20,472 bases of DNA from a virus: positions 1 to 20,472 of IMG/VR virus record IMGVR_UViG_3300032053_000663; one strand, written 5' to 3'. This document shows, in pieces, positions 13,529 through 20,472 of the stretch (within the stretch, counting starts at the first letter, position 1; every line of letters starts with the position of its first letter). The notes under the pieces were generated by a model that saw only the letters and a list, made by a program, of their open reading frames with translations, ran no database searches and was not told the DNA's origin. The translations under genes were made by a program, and so were the position numbers.

Positions 13529-14254
13529 ATGACTTCAGTATTAAGACCGGATGAAAGAGCTTCAATGGCAGCGAACGAAAGCGATGAGAGATTAGGAAAA
13601 AAAATTAAAGGCGTAGCAAAAACAGTAGGTACTCTAGGTTTGGCCGCCGGAGCTTTACCGGCAGCCTTTTCAAGGATTGTACCATTTCTTAGTGAGTTAA
13701 TTCCTGCCGATATTGCTATGAAGGGTATATCTAAAATAAGCCCAAAAATTGGTGAATATTTAAACCGAGTGCAAAAATCGGGTTTACCAGTGGAAGAGGG
13801 GTTAAAATTTCTAAAAGATAATATTAATCAAGAACCTAAAGAACAGGCTAAAACTTCGGAACCTCCTAAAGAAAGCCGAAACATTATTGAGCAGTATTCA
13901 CCTAATTTAAATTCTTATCTTAAAGAGATGATCGGCGCGGGAAATACCCCAGCACAGGCAGCTGTTAAGGCTAGGAAATGGCTTACAAAAAAAGAAAAAG
14001 ATCTCATAAATAAGATCGAAAAAGACCATAAAACTGATTGGATAAGCATAGTCGAATCTATTTTTGGTGGTCAAAGTAAAGCCGCTTTACAACCACAACA
14101 AGCAGAGCAACAAAACCCGATTAATCAATCACAAGCGCAACAGCAAGCTCCTCAAGAACAGCAATCCCAGCCTATGCAACAACAGCAAACAGGCCCAGGA
14201 CAACAGATGTTAATGCAGGTACTTCAAAAGATTAATAGTAAAATTGGAATGTAA
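13529..14254 (+). CDS. Putative injection protein with hydrophobic segment and glutamine-rich tail
   Basis: A 241-residue protein with GGAGG ahead of the ATG. Residues 30-65 include a hydrophobic alanine/leucine segment (VGTLGLAAGALPAAFSRIV, then PFLSELIPADIA) that could cross or insert in a membrane. Residues 65-180 are lysine-rich helices. Residues 183-241 are strikingly glutamine-rich (QQAEQQ, QAQQQAPQEQQSQPMQQQQ) with few charges. Low-complexity Q-rich tails occur in ejected phage proteins and may stay unfolded for passage through the tail. The stop overlaps the next start (TAATG). It belongs to the same coupled block as the two preceding genes. The Q-run codons are mixed CAA/CAG, so this is not a simple recent repeat expansion. 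Confidence 0.65.
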   Translation: MTSVLRPDERASMAANESDERLGKKIKGVAKTVGTLGLAAGALPAAFSRIVPFLSELIPADIAMKGISKISPKIGEYLNRVQKSGLPVEEGLKFLKDNINQEPKEQAKTSEPPKESRNIIEQYSPNLNSYLKEMIGAGNTPAQAAVKARKWLTKKEKDLINKIEKDHKTDWISIVESIFGGQSKAALQPQQAEQQNPINQSQAQQQAPQEQQSQPMQQQQTGPGQQMLMQVLQKINSKIGM

Positions 14255-14733
14255 TGAATCCTGAAGAACTGGAAGAGTTATTAGGCGAACTTCTAAGAGG
14301 AGTTCAGGATGTTTTACAATCTGGAGAGATTCTTAGCGACGAATTTCAGGGTATGCTTGCCCAAACTCTTACTGCGCTTACAGATCGCATTGATGAGTTA
14401 AGAGCAGGCGGAGCACCCCAAGCACCTGAAGATCCAGATGTAAATCCTGCACCATACCCATCTAGCAATATTAACGGTTTTAGATACGATCCTGCATCTG
14501 GAAGATTGTTTGTTAAATTTCAAGGAAAGTATCCTCAACAAAATGGCCCTGTTTATAGCTACGACAATGTTCCACCATTTATTTTTGATGTATTTAGAAG
14601 GGGAGCGGTAGCACCAAGGACATCAGGACGTAATGCATGGCACAGATGGAGAGAAGGCATTACACCATCTCTTGGTGCATCTATGCATGCGCTTATCAAA
14701 CTTGGTGGATATAATTATCATCGTCTTTCATAA
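14254..14733 (+). CDS. KTSC-domain protein
   Basis: A 159-residue protein with two parts. Residues 1-60 are an acidic helix (NPEELEELLGELLRGVQDVL...TDRIDELRAGG) followed by a proline-rich hinge. Residues 70-155 look like a KTSC domain: SSNINGFRYDPASGRLFVKF, then a Y-S-Y-D-N-V-P-P motif and a helical end ending in ASMHALIKLGGYNY. KTSC is a small beta domain in phage and bacterial proteins with an uncharacterised function, sometimes fused to tail or minor head components. The start shares a base with the preceding stop. The final 16 bases overlap the end of a minus-strand gene. This is the last gene before the minus-strand pair and appears to close this plus-strand block. Confidence 0.75.
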   Translation: MNPEELEELLGELLRGVQDVLQSGEILSDEFQGMLAQTLTALTDRIDELRAGGAPQAPEDPDVNPAPYPSSNINGFRYDPASGRLFVKFQGKYPQQNGPVYSYDNVPPFIFDVFRRGAVAPRTSGRNAWHRWREGITPSLGASMHALIKLGGYNYHRLS

Positions 14734-14933
14734 GCATGAGGATTTTTTAACATAACTTTTGCGTCGACGACAGCATCTTTTAAAATCCATTCTGCATTAA
14801 TAGCTCTACAATATAATCTGTCGTTTTTATCTAAAGTTTGTTTTAAAAATTCTCTGGTTCCTTGCTCTGTCCATATTTGTAATAAGCAAAATATTGAAAG
14901 TGCTATTGTTATAGATAAGTGTAGTTTTTTCAT
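14718..14933 (-). CDS. Small membrane protein
   Basis: A 71-residue protein. Residues 1-21 (MKKLHLSITIALSIFCLLQIW) are a classic positively charged start followed by one hydrophobic helix, so either a signal anchor or an uncleaved signal peptide; no lipobox cysteine pattern is convincing. The remaining 50 residues are soluble and charged. GAGA lies upstream, and the ATG overlaps the TGA of the RHH gene, so the two are co-translated. The 3' end overlaps the KTSC gene by 16 bases in convergent orientation. Possible roles are superinfection exclusion, an antiholin-like lysis factor or another inner-membrane factor. The sequence alone does not decide. Confidence 0.65.
   Translation of the reverse strand: MKKLHLSITIALSIFCLLQIWTEQGTREFLKQTLDKNDRLYCRAINAEWILKDAVVDAKVMLKNPHAYERR
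14726..14748 (+). terminator. Possible intrinsic terminator at the convergent junction
   Basis: A six-base-pair stem with two G-U pairs (14726-14731 with 14736-14741), loop AAGC, is followed by A and six T residues (14743-14748). The preceding stop codon lies in the stem and loop. The stem is weak, so termination may be partial. It would end plus-strand transcription from the injection genes before the minus-strand pair. Confidence 0.42.
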
Positions 14934-15100
14934 GTTTTCTCTAAGTTTACTATTTTTATTTTTTCATTTTGTTTGGTTACAAATTCTCTAACTATTCTCT
15001 CTGTCTGTTGTGTCATAGACAGGTTATTAATCGCGCAGTAGACTTTATATTTTCTAAAAAGTTCATTCGGTAAACGAATTCTGACTACAGTATAGGCCAT
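14930..15100 (-). CDS. Arc/CopG-like ribbon-helix-helix regulator
   Basis: A 56-residue protein. ATG 15100-15098 is chosen because GGAGG lies four bases upstream on this strand; longer in-frame starts lack a comparable site. The sequence matches the ribbon-helix-helix fold. An N-terminal strand (VVRIRLP) would lie in the major groove as part of a dimer. Helix A follows (NELFRKYKVYCAINNLS) and then helix B (MTQQTERIVREFVTKQN). Arc of P22 has 53 residues and a similar layout. As a dimer it probably binds operators near its own promoter and perhaps that of the adjacent divergent fibre gene. Its stop overlaps the start of the membrane protein gene (ATGA). The fold is well supported; the target and regulatory effect are inferred. 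Confidence 0.85.
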   Translation of the reverse strand: MAYTVVRIRLPNELFRKYKVYCAINNLSMTQQTERIVREFVTKQNEKIKIVNLEKT

Positions 15101-15219
15101 TTTACCTCCAAAAGCAAGTGTCATTATGTGCGAAATAATAACATAAATTTTAATTATATTGTTGTTGCATCTTATTTTATTTGTTAATTTAAATTTCAAA
15201 ACCAACCATAGGAAAAATT
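15101..15219. promoter_or_regulatory. Divergent AT-rich control region between RHH gene and tail fibre gene
   Basis: A very AT-rich 119-base gap. On the minus strand a perfect TATAAT lies at 15158-15153 without a good -35 box. TTATGT (15124-15129) and ACATAA (15141-15146) form an inverted repeat with an 11-base spacer around the expected transcription start, a possible RHH operator. A 10-bp palindrome AATTTAAATT lies near 15187-15196. On the plus strand a weak TTGTTG/TAATTT pair with 17-base spacing may serve the fibre gene. AT-richness makes chance matches likely. Confidence 0.4.
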
Positions 15220-17718
15220 ATGCCACAACCATTCGGGAGTTACCCATACGATGCCGCTGGTGTTGATCCGTTCGCCCATCCTTTATATATCGTTTGGGAT
15301 CGTGCGCCAACTACTCAAGATATTTATCCATCCGGTACACAAGTTCAGGATAATTCAATTCCTGCAAGTCCAGTGATTTATCAGACAACGGGTTCTGGTA
15401 ATTGGCAAAGTGGTGGCAATGCTAATGCTACAACTTCAACTTTTGGAATAGTACAACTGTCAACATTAACAGAACTGCAAAATGGAACAGCTCCAGCGGG
15501 TGCGTATGTTCCAACATCAAATGATGTTGCTACCGTTATTGCAGGTGTCGTGGCCGGTGCAGTCCCTCCTGCAAATGAAACACAAGCCGGTATTGCAGAA
15601 ATTGCAACTCAAGTTGAAACGGACGCCGGTGTAGATGATACTAGAATTGTAACTCCTCTTAAACTTGCCAACTTCGTAGCTAGCGGTGGTTTTCCTGGTG
15701 TCTTTACAGATTTGACAGCTACGGGCACTGTATCTTTTACAGGTGCAACTGGTGGGATTGTTATGACATCTGCCACAGCATCAAGTTTTGGAACTACTGG
15801 AGCTGGAATAGATTTAACTCTTGATAGTGCTGCTGGTCGAGTTGTTATTAATGGTGAAGAAGCAGCAGCAGACGCTGTAAGAATATTAAGTGCGGCCGGT
15901 GGTTTAGATACCAACGTTGCATTGCAGATGAATTTAGATTCTTCACAAGCAGCTGTTAACGCTGTCAGGGTTGTAGCATCTGCCGTAACGGGCGGTATTG
16001 ATGTTGATGCTGGAACAGGTGGAATCGCAATTGATTCAACTGGTGCAATCTCGGTTGATGCTGCGGCAGCTTCTAATTTTACAGTAACAGGAGCGTTTGA
16101 TCTTACTTTAAGCTCAAGTGCTGGTTCGATTAATATTTCCGGCGCAGAAGCTGCTGCCGATGCGATTAATATTGATGCTGCTGCTGGTGGTATTGATGTT
16201 GATGCCGCACTGCAAATCAACATTGCATCTTCACAAGCGGCTAATAATGCAATTAGACTTGTTACTTCTGCCGGGACTGGTGGTATTGACGTTGATGCAG
16301 GTACAGGCGGTGTTGCTATTGATTCAACGGGTGCGTTTTCAATTGATGGTGCTGCTGCTTCAAATGTTACTGTGACAGGGGCTGGAATTGACCTTACTTT
16401 GTCTTCCGTATTAGGATCAGTTCTTGTTTCGTCTACTGAAGATGCTGCTTTGGCTATTAGACTTTATGCTAATGGTGGTACTTCCGAGACAATTCAATTG
16501 CGCGCTGACCAAGGAACTTCTGCAAATAGTTTAGATCTCCTTTCGGATGTTGGAGGTATTACTCTTAATGCTGGACTAAGTTCAGGGAATGCCATCGTAT
16601 TAAATGCAAGCGGAGTGGCTGGTGGATTTAATATTGATGCAGGTACAGGCGGTATCATTGTGGATACTACCGGAGCTATTTCTTTAGATTCTACAGCTGC
16701 TTCAAACTTCACCGTAACAGGTGCTTTTGATTTAACTCTGAACTCTACAGCTGGATCGGTAGTTATCACAGGTGCAGAAGCTGCTGTTGATGCAATACAA
16801 CTTAATGCCACAACTGCACTGGGTGGAATCGATATTAACGCCGGAACAGGTGGAATCACTATTGATTCTGGTGGATTGATGTCTTTAGATGCTGCTGGAG
16901 TAGTCAACTTAACTACGACTGGTGCTTTCGACATTACAGTCAATTCGACTGCCGGAAGTGTAATTCTTACGGGTGCAGAAGCTGCCGTTGATGCTGTCCA
17001 GATCAATGCGACTACAGCCGGTGGAGGCGTTGACATTAACGCAGGAAGCGGTGGAGTCACTGTTGATACTACAGCAGCTATTTCATTGGATGCCGCTACT
17101 GCGTCTAATTTAACAGTGACAGGAGCTGCTGACTTAACTCTACAATCAACGGCAGGGGCAGTAAACGTAATATCTGGCGAGGCAAATCTAGATTCAATCA
17201 ACATCACAAGCGGTGGTGGTATGAGCATTGTAGCTGTTGGAGCAGCTGCTAAAGATATTCTAATTACAAGCACTAGCGGATCTATGACTCTTTCGGCTGG
17301 TGAAAGCGTTACCGATGCTCTTAATCTTACTGCTGGAGGGGCTGCTAGCGGAATAAATCTTACAGCCGGAACTAATGGAATATTGCTTTCGTCTGGTCAA
17401 AAAGTAAAAGTTACTGCCGTTGTAACTGGAGTAAATGCTTCCCCTTATGCTCTTTTGGGTACTGATTATTTCGTTAGCGTAGATACGGGAGCTGGTGTAA
17501 TGACTATTACGTTGCCGGCATCTCCTGCAACGGGAAGGAAAGTTACTGTTTATGATGCTGGAGGAGCTGCCGCTGGGTCGAATATTACCATTGATGGTAA
17601 CGGTAAGAATATTGCCGCAGCTGGTACAGCAGCAGCTACCAAGCTTATTAATACTGCCTACGAGTCATATAACCTTGTTTACAATGGAACTTTGTGGCTT
17701 GGTCAAAACGTAGTTTAA
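15220..17718 (+). CDS. Long repetitive tail fibre
   Basis: An 832-residue fibre, preceded by AGGAAAA. Residues 1-70 form an attachment segment (GSYPYDAAGVDPFAHPLYIV...IYQTTGSGNWQSGG). Residues about 75-155 contain a fibre-shaft repeat of a known type (TFGIVQLSTLTELQNGTAPA and QAGIAEIATQVETDAGVDD then TRIVTPLKLANF). Residues about 160-727 are a long series of Gly/Ala/Ser/Thr/Ile repeats, each containing variants of GGIDVDAGTGGIAIDSTGA, AASNFTVTGAFDLTL and GAEAAADAI, as expected of a trimeric beta-helix shaft. Residues about 735-832 are a distinct C-terminal domain ending in TLWLGQNVV, likely the receptor-binding or trimer-closing end. There is no chaperone or peptidase motif. The gene starts a fibre cluster of five genes. 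Confidence 0.85.
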   Translation: MPQPFGSYPYDAAGVDPFAHPLYIVWDRAPTTQDIYPSGTQVQDNSIPASPVIYQTTGSGNWQSGGNANATTSTFGIVQLSTLTELQNGTAPAGAYVPTSNDVATVIAGVVAGAVPPANETQAGIAEIATQVETDAGVDDTRIVTPLKLANFVASGGFPGVFTDLTATGTVSFTGATGGIVMTSATASSFGTTGAGIDLTLDSAAGRVVINGEEAAADAVRILSAAGGLDTNVALQMNLDSSQAAVNAVRVVASAVTGGIDVDAGTGGIAIDSTGAISVDAAAASNFTVTGAFDLTLSSSAGSINISGAEAAADAINIDAAAGGIDVDAALQINIASSQAANNAIRLVTSAGTGGIDVDAGTGGVAIDSTGAFSIDGAAASNVTVTGAGIDLTLSSVLGSVLVSSTEDAALAIRLYANGGTSETIQLRADQGTSANSLDLLSDVGGITLNAGLSSGNAIVLNASGVAGGFNIDAGTGGIIVDTTGAISLDSTAASNFTVTGAFDLTLNSTAGSVVITGAEAAVDAIQLNATTALGGIDINAGTGGITIDSGGLMSLDAAGVVNLTTTGAFDITVNSTAGSVILTGAEAAVDAVQINATTAGGGVDINAGSGGVTVDTTAAISLDAATASNLTVTGAADLTLQSTAGAVNVISGEANLDSINITSGGGMSIVAVGAAAKDILITSTSGSMTLSAGESVTDALNLTAGGAASGINLTAGTNGILLSSGQKVKVTAVVTGVNASPYALLGTDYFVSVDTGAGVMTITLPASPATGRKVTVYDAGGAAAGSNITIDGNGKNIAAAGTAAATKLINTAYESYNLVYNGTLWLGQNVV
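15700..17400 (+). repeat. Coding repeats of the fibre shaft
   Basis: Variants of a Gly-Gly-[IV]-[DN]-[VI]-[DN]-A-G-[TS]-G-G unit start near 15989, 16279, 16622, 16820 and 17020, that is about 97, 114, 66 and 67 codons apart. The first two belong to a higher-order unit of about 97 codons (containing xALQxNxxSSQAAxNAxR). Synonymous positions differ widely between copies, so the repeats are old and were not created by recent slippage. Confidence 0.75.
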
Positions 17719-17737
17719 TATTATTAGGAAAAATAAA

Positions 17738-17761
17738 ATGTGGAAACATGTTGAGGTTTAA
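17738..17761 (+). other. Seven-codon leader reading frame
   Basis: ATG TGG AAA CAT GTT GAG GTT TAA follows a TTAGGA site and stops directly before the next ATG at 17762, whose GAGG lies inside it. It may couple translation to the following gene, or be a remnant start of an earlier, longer version. It may also be chance. Confidence 0.25.
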
Positions 17762-18112
17762 ATGATTGGTGAACAATTAGATTCTGTCCAGTTTATCCTA
17801 AAATCCGTATTTAATCCAGCATCATTAACCGGAACTTATCAGGCTTTAAATGGGCCTAATGGTTTTAGTGATGATGTAAAGATATTTGAAATGTTCAATG
17901 GAAGTACTACAGTTTCTATGGATATTTCTTATGATGGTGTGAATGACCATGATTTTATCGGCCCATTACAGGCTAAAATAAGGGATTTCCAGGCTAATCA
18001 TGCTAATAACCCAAATTCTGCAGCCGGGACAAAATACGGTAGAAGAGGTCAAATAGTGTGGGGAAAAACGGCTGAATCTCCAACGTTCTTGCAGATGATA
18101 GGATCGAGGTAA
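17762..18112 (+). CDS. Small tail-fibre accessory protein
   Basis: A 116-residue protein preceded by TTGAGG. Residues 1-35 are hydrophobic and mixed (VQFILKSVFNPASLTGTYQ), and residues 45-75 contain EMFNGSTTVSMDISYDGVND, then a turn DHDFIGP. The C-terminus is basic with GRRGQIVWGKTAES. I recognise the overall look of small proteins that often lie beside phage fibre genes but no assigned function. Two bases separate its stop from the next ATG, whose GAGGT site overlaps the end of this gene, so translation is coupled. Probable role: connector or tip protein of the fibre cluster. Confidence 0.7.
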   Translation: MIGEQLDSVQFILKSVFNPASLTGTYQALNGPNGFSDDVKIFEMFNGSTTVSMDISYDGVNDHDFIGPLQAKIRDFQANHANNPNSAAGTKYGRRGQIVWGKTAESPTFLQMIGSR

Positions 18113-18114
18113 AT

Positions 18115-18672
18115 ATGTCACATTGGGATGTTGGAATAACAGCTGGATCTTTGCCGCCTGTCGTGGCAACGCAATTTAATACTCAGAATGGTACGGCGGT
18201 TCCAGCGGCCAATATTCTTATCGTTAATGCCTTTGATTCTACGGAGAACAATGATAATGGGATCATAACAAAAGGCGGTGTGGTAGGTACAGGAACGGCT
18301 AACGAAGTCGATGTCATTACTACTAATCGTCTTCAAGGATCTATTTCTACTGTAGGTGCATCTACAAGCACGATTATAACATTTACTCCGACTGTTATAG
18401 GAACATATTCTATAGAATTTAGATCAGCAGCATATAATACAACAACACCTCTTGGGGCTGGTTATAGTATGTTTGGGGCTGTTCGTTTTGATGGGGCAAC
18501 ATCAACAGTTTGTGACACATTCGACGAGATTGTTAACGAAGAAGGCGCTATGTCTGGAGTAGATATTTTTGTTGATGTTTCAGGTGCAGATATTCGTTTA
18601 AGGGCTACTGGTTATTTAGCACAGACAATTAATTGGTCAGCAGTTGGTCTTTACACATTTGTAGGAGTATAA
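18115..18672 (+). CDS. Beta-rich tail appendage protein
   Basis: A 185-residue protein. The first 60 residues are an extended linker (AGSLPPVVATQFNTQNGTAV, then a NAFDSTENNDNGI stretch). Residues 75-185 form a beta sandwich-like unit with regular alternation (TIITFTPTVIGTYSIEFRSA, then a GYSMFGAVRFDGATSTVCD stretch), suggesting a TNF/C1q-like or jelly-roll fibre tip. There is no signal peptide, so it is not secreted in the usual way. It sits in a five-gene fibre cluster and ends one base before the next ATG. The fold is a guess from strand pattern; receptor binding is inference. Confidence 0.7.
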   Translation: MSHWDVGITAGSLPPVVATQFNTQNGTAVPAANILIVNAFDSTENNDNGIITKGGVVGTGTANEVDVITTNRLQGSISTVGASTSTIITFTPTVIGTYSIEFRSAAYNTTTPLGAGYSMFGAVRFDGATSTVCDTFDEIVNEEGAMSGVDIFVDVSGADIRLRATGYLAQTINWSAVGLYTFVGV

Positions 18673-18673
18673 A

Positions 18674-19297
18674 ATGGCCGGCACGAAGAACGATGTCTCG
18701 GTTGCGAAAAATGCTGACTTTTCCCAAGTTAATGCACCAAACGCTACTTCTTCAGAATCTAACGGTCTAGTGACCGACGGTAAAATGTGGATTGGTACTA
18801 CAGCAGTAAATGCAGGTGGAACTCACGTCAATGTTGGGTCTATAACATCACCTCTCGGTACACTTTCTATTGGTTATTCCACTCCTAATATTACCGTTGA
18901 AGTAGCTGGTGGAGCACCTGTTTTAACTCTGACAGGTGGGCCAGGTATTACTATTACCGGAACTGTACAGAATCCTATCGTGAATAGTGTCGTCTTTACA
19001 GATACGGCTGCGGTAACATTGGCTGTAGATCAAGGCTATAACGCAACTGCAGCAGGAACCTATCCTATGCCTGCAACGGCTGCACAAGGTGAAATGATCA
19101 TCGTTTTCTGTGATACTGATGGAGCCGTTGTATTAGATTGCCCTGCTCTTAATTTTATTCGCATTGGGGCGCTTATTACTAGCTCGGGAGGGACTGTAAC
19201 TTCTAGCTCGATTGGAGATTCTCTAACACTTAGGTATAGGCTTAGCACTCTTACTTGGGAGGCTACTTCGGTGATTGGTACGTGGGTGGTGGCATGA
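18674..19297 (+). CDS. Tail fibre / appendage protein with C-terminal beta domain
   Basis: A 207-residue protein with GGAG upstream. Residues 1-60 contain a short linker and IGTTAVNAGGTHVNVGSIT. Residues 75-105 contain a GGAPVLTLTGGPGITITGT motif of a type common in phage fibre shafts. Residues 115-207 form a terminal domain that resembles the C-terminal domain of the long fibre. Both have a proline-rich strand before a Gly, then an acidic turn, hydrophobic strands and an L-x-Y-x(5-8)-T-x-x-W segment near the end. This suggests a shared trimerisation or binding unit. The stop overlaps the next start by ATGA. Confidence 0.72.
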   Translation: MAGTKNDVSVAKNADFSQVNAPNATSSESNGLVTDGKMWIGTTAVNAGGTHVNVGSITSPLGTLSIGYSTPNITVEVAGGAPVLTLTGGPGITITGTVQNPIVNSVVFTDTAAVTLAVDQGYNATAAGTYPMPATAAQGEMIIVFCDTDGAVVLDCPALNFIRIGALITSSGGTVTSSSIGDSLTLRYRLSTLTWEATSVIGTWVVA

Positions 19298-20460
19298 GTT
19301 TCGCTAACGCAATCAATTCCGTCTTCTCAAATACTGATGCCTTTGGAAACTTGGCAACTACGTCAATCACTCCACGTATTCAGATACAATTTCCCTATGT
19401 CATAAATTCAGACGTCACAACTAGCACGGTTACAGGAAGTGGGACGGTTACACAAGTCGCACCATTCGCTATTTGCAGCACTACAGCAGCGATCAATTCT
19501 ACTGCCAGATTATCCAGTAAAACAAATCTGCATTACAGGACTGGTCAAGGCGGACTCTGCTTGTTCACTGCTATTTTTACCACTGGTGCGGCAGGTAGCG
19601 TACAAGAGGTGGGATTAGGAGATGATGTCGATGGGTTTTTCTTTGGTTATACTGGGTCGGTTTTTGGGATAAATCGTAGAGCAGTTTCTGTAGACACTTT
19701 CATTCCACAGACAGATTGGAATAAAGATAAAATGAATGGTACAGGGTCTTCTGGTTGTACCCTAGATCCTACGAAGGGTAATGTCTACAAGATTCAGTAT
19801 CAATGGCTAGGTTTTGGAGCTATAAATTTTTATATAGAATCTCAGTTTACTGGCAAATTTGTTTTCGTTCATCAAATTCAATATGCAAACCAAAATATTG
19901 ATACAAGCGTTCGCAATCCTTCGATGCCTGTGACATTGAAAGCATCCAATACCTCAAATAACACTAATATAGTTGTGAAAGTGCCGTCTATTTCGGCATT
20001 CGTCGAAGGCGAAATCGTCGATACTGGTTTGATAAATGCCATAAACAATCGAAAGACAGGGGTTTCAACGGAACTTAATATTTTAACGATCCGGAACAAT
20101 GCTACTTTTGGCGGTATTACCAACAGAAAGCAAGTTGAACCATTGTTATTATCAATTTCCAACACATCTGCTGCTGATGCTGTGTTCAGAATAGTGTTAA
20201 ATGCAACTCTTGGTGGCGTTCCCGTCTTTACAGACATTTCAACAACCACGTCTGTGGTATCATTTGACGTGGCAGGAACGACGGTAACGGGGGGTAGATT
20301 AATAGCGGTGTTTTACGTGAATGGAAATACCCAATCGCAAATTGATCTTAAAAATGTTGCATTTTTGTTAAACAATTTAGACACGATGACGATCAGTGCG
20401 ACGAGTTTAGGTGCAGCAATAGTTGCATCGACGGGTGTTAACTGGTCTGAACAATTTTAA
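19294..20460 (+). CDS. Large tail appendage / putative receptor-binding protein
   Basis: A 388-residue protein. ATG 19294 is chosen over upstream in-frame starts because it gives the ATGA overlap with the preceding stop. Residues 1-60 form an N-terminal strand set (TTSITPRIQIQFPYVINSDV). Residues 70-200 include GGLCLFTAIFTTGAAGSVQE, DGFFFGYTGSVFGINRR and KGNVYKIQYQWLGFGAINFY, a run of aromatic, glycine-rich strands like a lectin-type beta sandwich. Residues 215-388 are a second beta-rich part with several Thr/Val strands and end in VNWSEQF. No enzymatic motif is visible. As the largest non-repetitive protein of the fibre cluster it is the best candidate for receptor recognition, but this is inference. 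Confidence 0.72.
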   Translation: MSFANAINSVFSNTDAFGNLATTSITPRIQIQFPYVINSDVTTSTVTGSGTVTQVAPFAICSTTAAINSTARLSSKTNLHYRTGQGGLCLFTAIFTTGAAGSVQEVGLGDDVDGFFFGYTGSVFGINRRAVSVDTFIPQTDWNKDKMNGTGSSGCTLDPTKGNVYKIQYQWLGFGAINFYIESQFTGKFVFVHQIQYANQNIDTSVRNPSMPVTLKASNTSNNTNIVVKVPSISAFVEGEIVDTGLINAINNRKTGVSTELNILTIRNNATFGGITNRKQVEPLLLSISNTSAADAVFRIVLNATLGGVPVFTDISTTTSVVSFDVAGTTVTGGRLIAVFYVNGNTQSQIDLKNVAFLLNNLDTMTISATSLGAAIVASTGVNWSEQF

Positions 20461-20469
20461 AGGTATAAT

Positions 20470-20472
20470 ATG
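20470..20472 (+). CDS. Start of a further gene, cut by the window edge
   Basis: The final bases read AGGTATAATATG directly after the preceding stop, the same AGGT-plus-AT-rich spacer used before several other genes here. Only the start codon is present, so nothing can be said of the product. Confidence 0.5.

Noticed and set aside
15609-17273. Long minus-strand frames (204 and 259 codons) opposite the fibre gene
   Set aside because: They are shadows of the Gly/Ala/Thr-rich repeats, which lack stops on the other strand, and have no ribosome sites or plausible protein composition.
19255-19293. Upstream start for the 388-residue appendage gene
   Set aside because: No ribosome site. ATG 19294 gives the ATGA overlap used repeatedly in this region.
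1-20472. tRNA genes, CRISPR array, insertion sequence or attachment site
   Set aside because: I saw no cloverleaf, no regularly spaced direct repeats outside the fibre gene, no transposase or integrase and no terminal inverted repeats. Absence is by eye only.

Overview
The window reads as the late (virion) region of an AT-rich tailed phage or prophage (Caudoviricetes). It probably has a short-tail, podovirus-like body: capsid, neck/tail adaptor, nozzle, injection proteins and fibres are present, and there is no tail tape-measure, tube or sheath gene. Shine-Dalgarno sites are strong GGAGG/GAGGT types and many genes overlap by ATGA or TAATG, so the host is a bacterium. Nothing seen here identifies the host genus. 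I see no tRNA, rRNA, CRISPR array or insertion sequence.

Layout. Positions 1-1761 hold two genes of unknown function and a scaffold-like protein on the plus strand. Between them, on the minus strand, is a small protein resembling the C-terminal domain of RNA polymerase alpha. Positions 1905-3706 hold the major capsid gene (N4-gp56-like), interrupted by an 833-nt group I intron. Its ends can be placed to the base from P1, P10 and reading phase (2206/2207 and 3039/3040). The intron carries a LAGLIDADG endonuclease gene in antisense orientation. Positions 3719-5605 hold head-associated proteins, with a strong intrinsic terminator at 4736-4773. Positions 5649-10408 hold the tail adaptor and nozzle, each preceded or followed by a mobile HNH endonuclease gene. 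Positions 10428-14733 hold two virion accessory proteins, three likely injection/internal virion proteins and a KTSC-domain protein. Positions 14718-15100 hold a two-gene minus-strand unit: an Arc-like ribbon-helix-helix regulator and a small membrane protein. Positions 15220-20460 hold a long repetitive tail fibre and four further appendage proteins. A further gene begins at the last three bases.

How it fits together. The plus strand is one late assembly programme running from scaffold to capsid, neck, nozzle, injection proteins and fibres, with a terminator that could set a high head:tail transcript ratio. All clearly non-structural genes are either mobile endonucleases (one LAGLIDADG, two HNH) or minus-strand candidate regulators (alpha-CTD-like, RHH plus membrane protein). 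The RHH pair sits between injection and fibre genes, the position that P22 uses for its immI (arc/mnt) region.

The most unusual signals are in RNA. These are the antisense homing gene inside a capsid intron; two HNH genes whose ribosome sites both lie in a 10-nt hairpin loop with the start codon in the stem; a GNRA hairpin that appears to bridge a 24-nt gap between a Shine-Dalgarno and its start codon; and one 9-nt segment that supplies Shine-Dalgarno sites on both strands.
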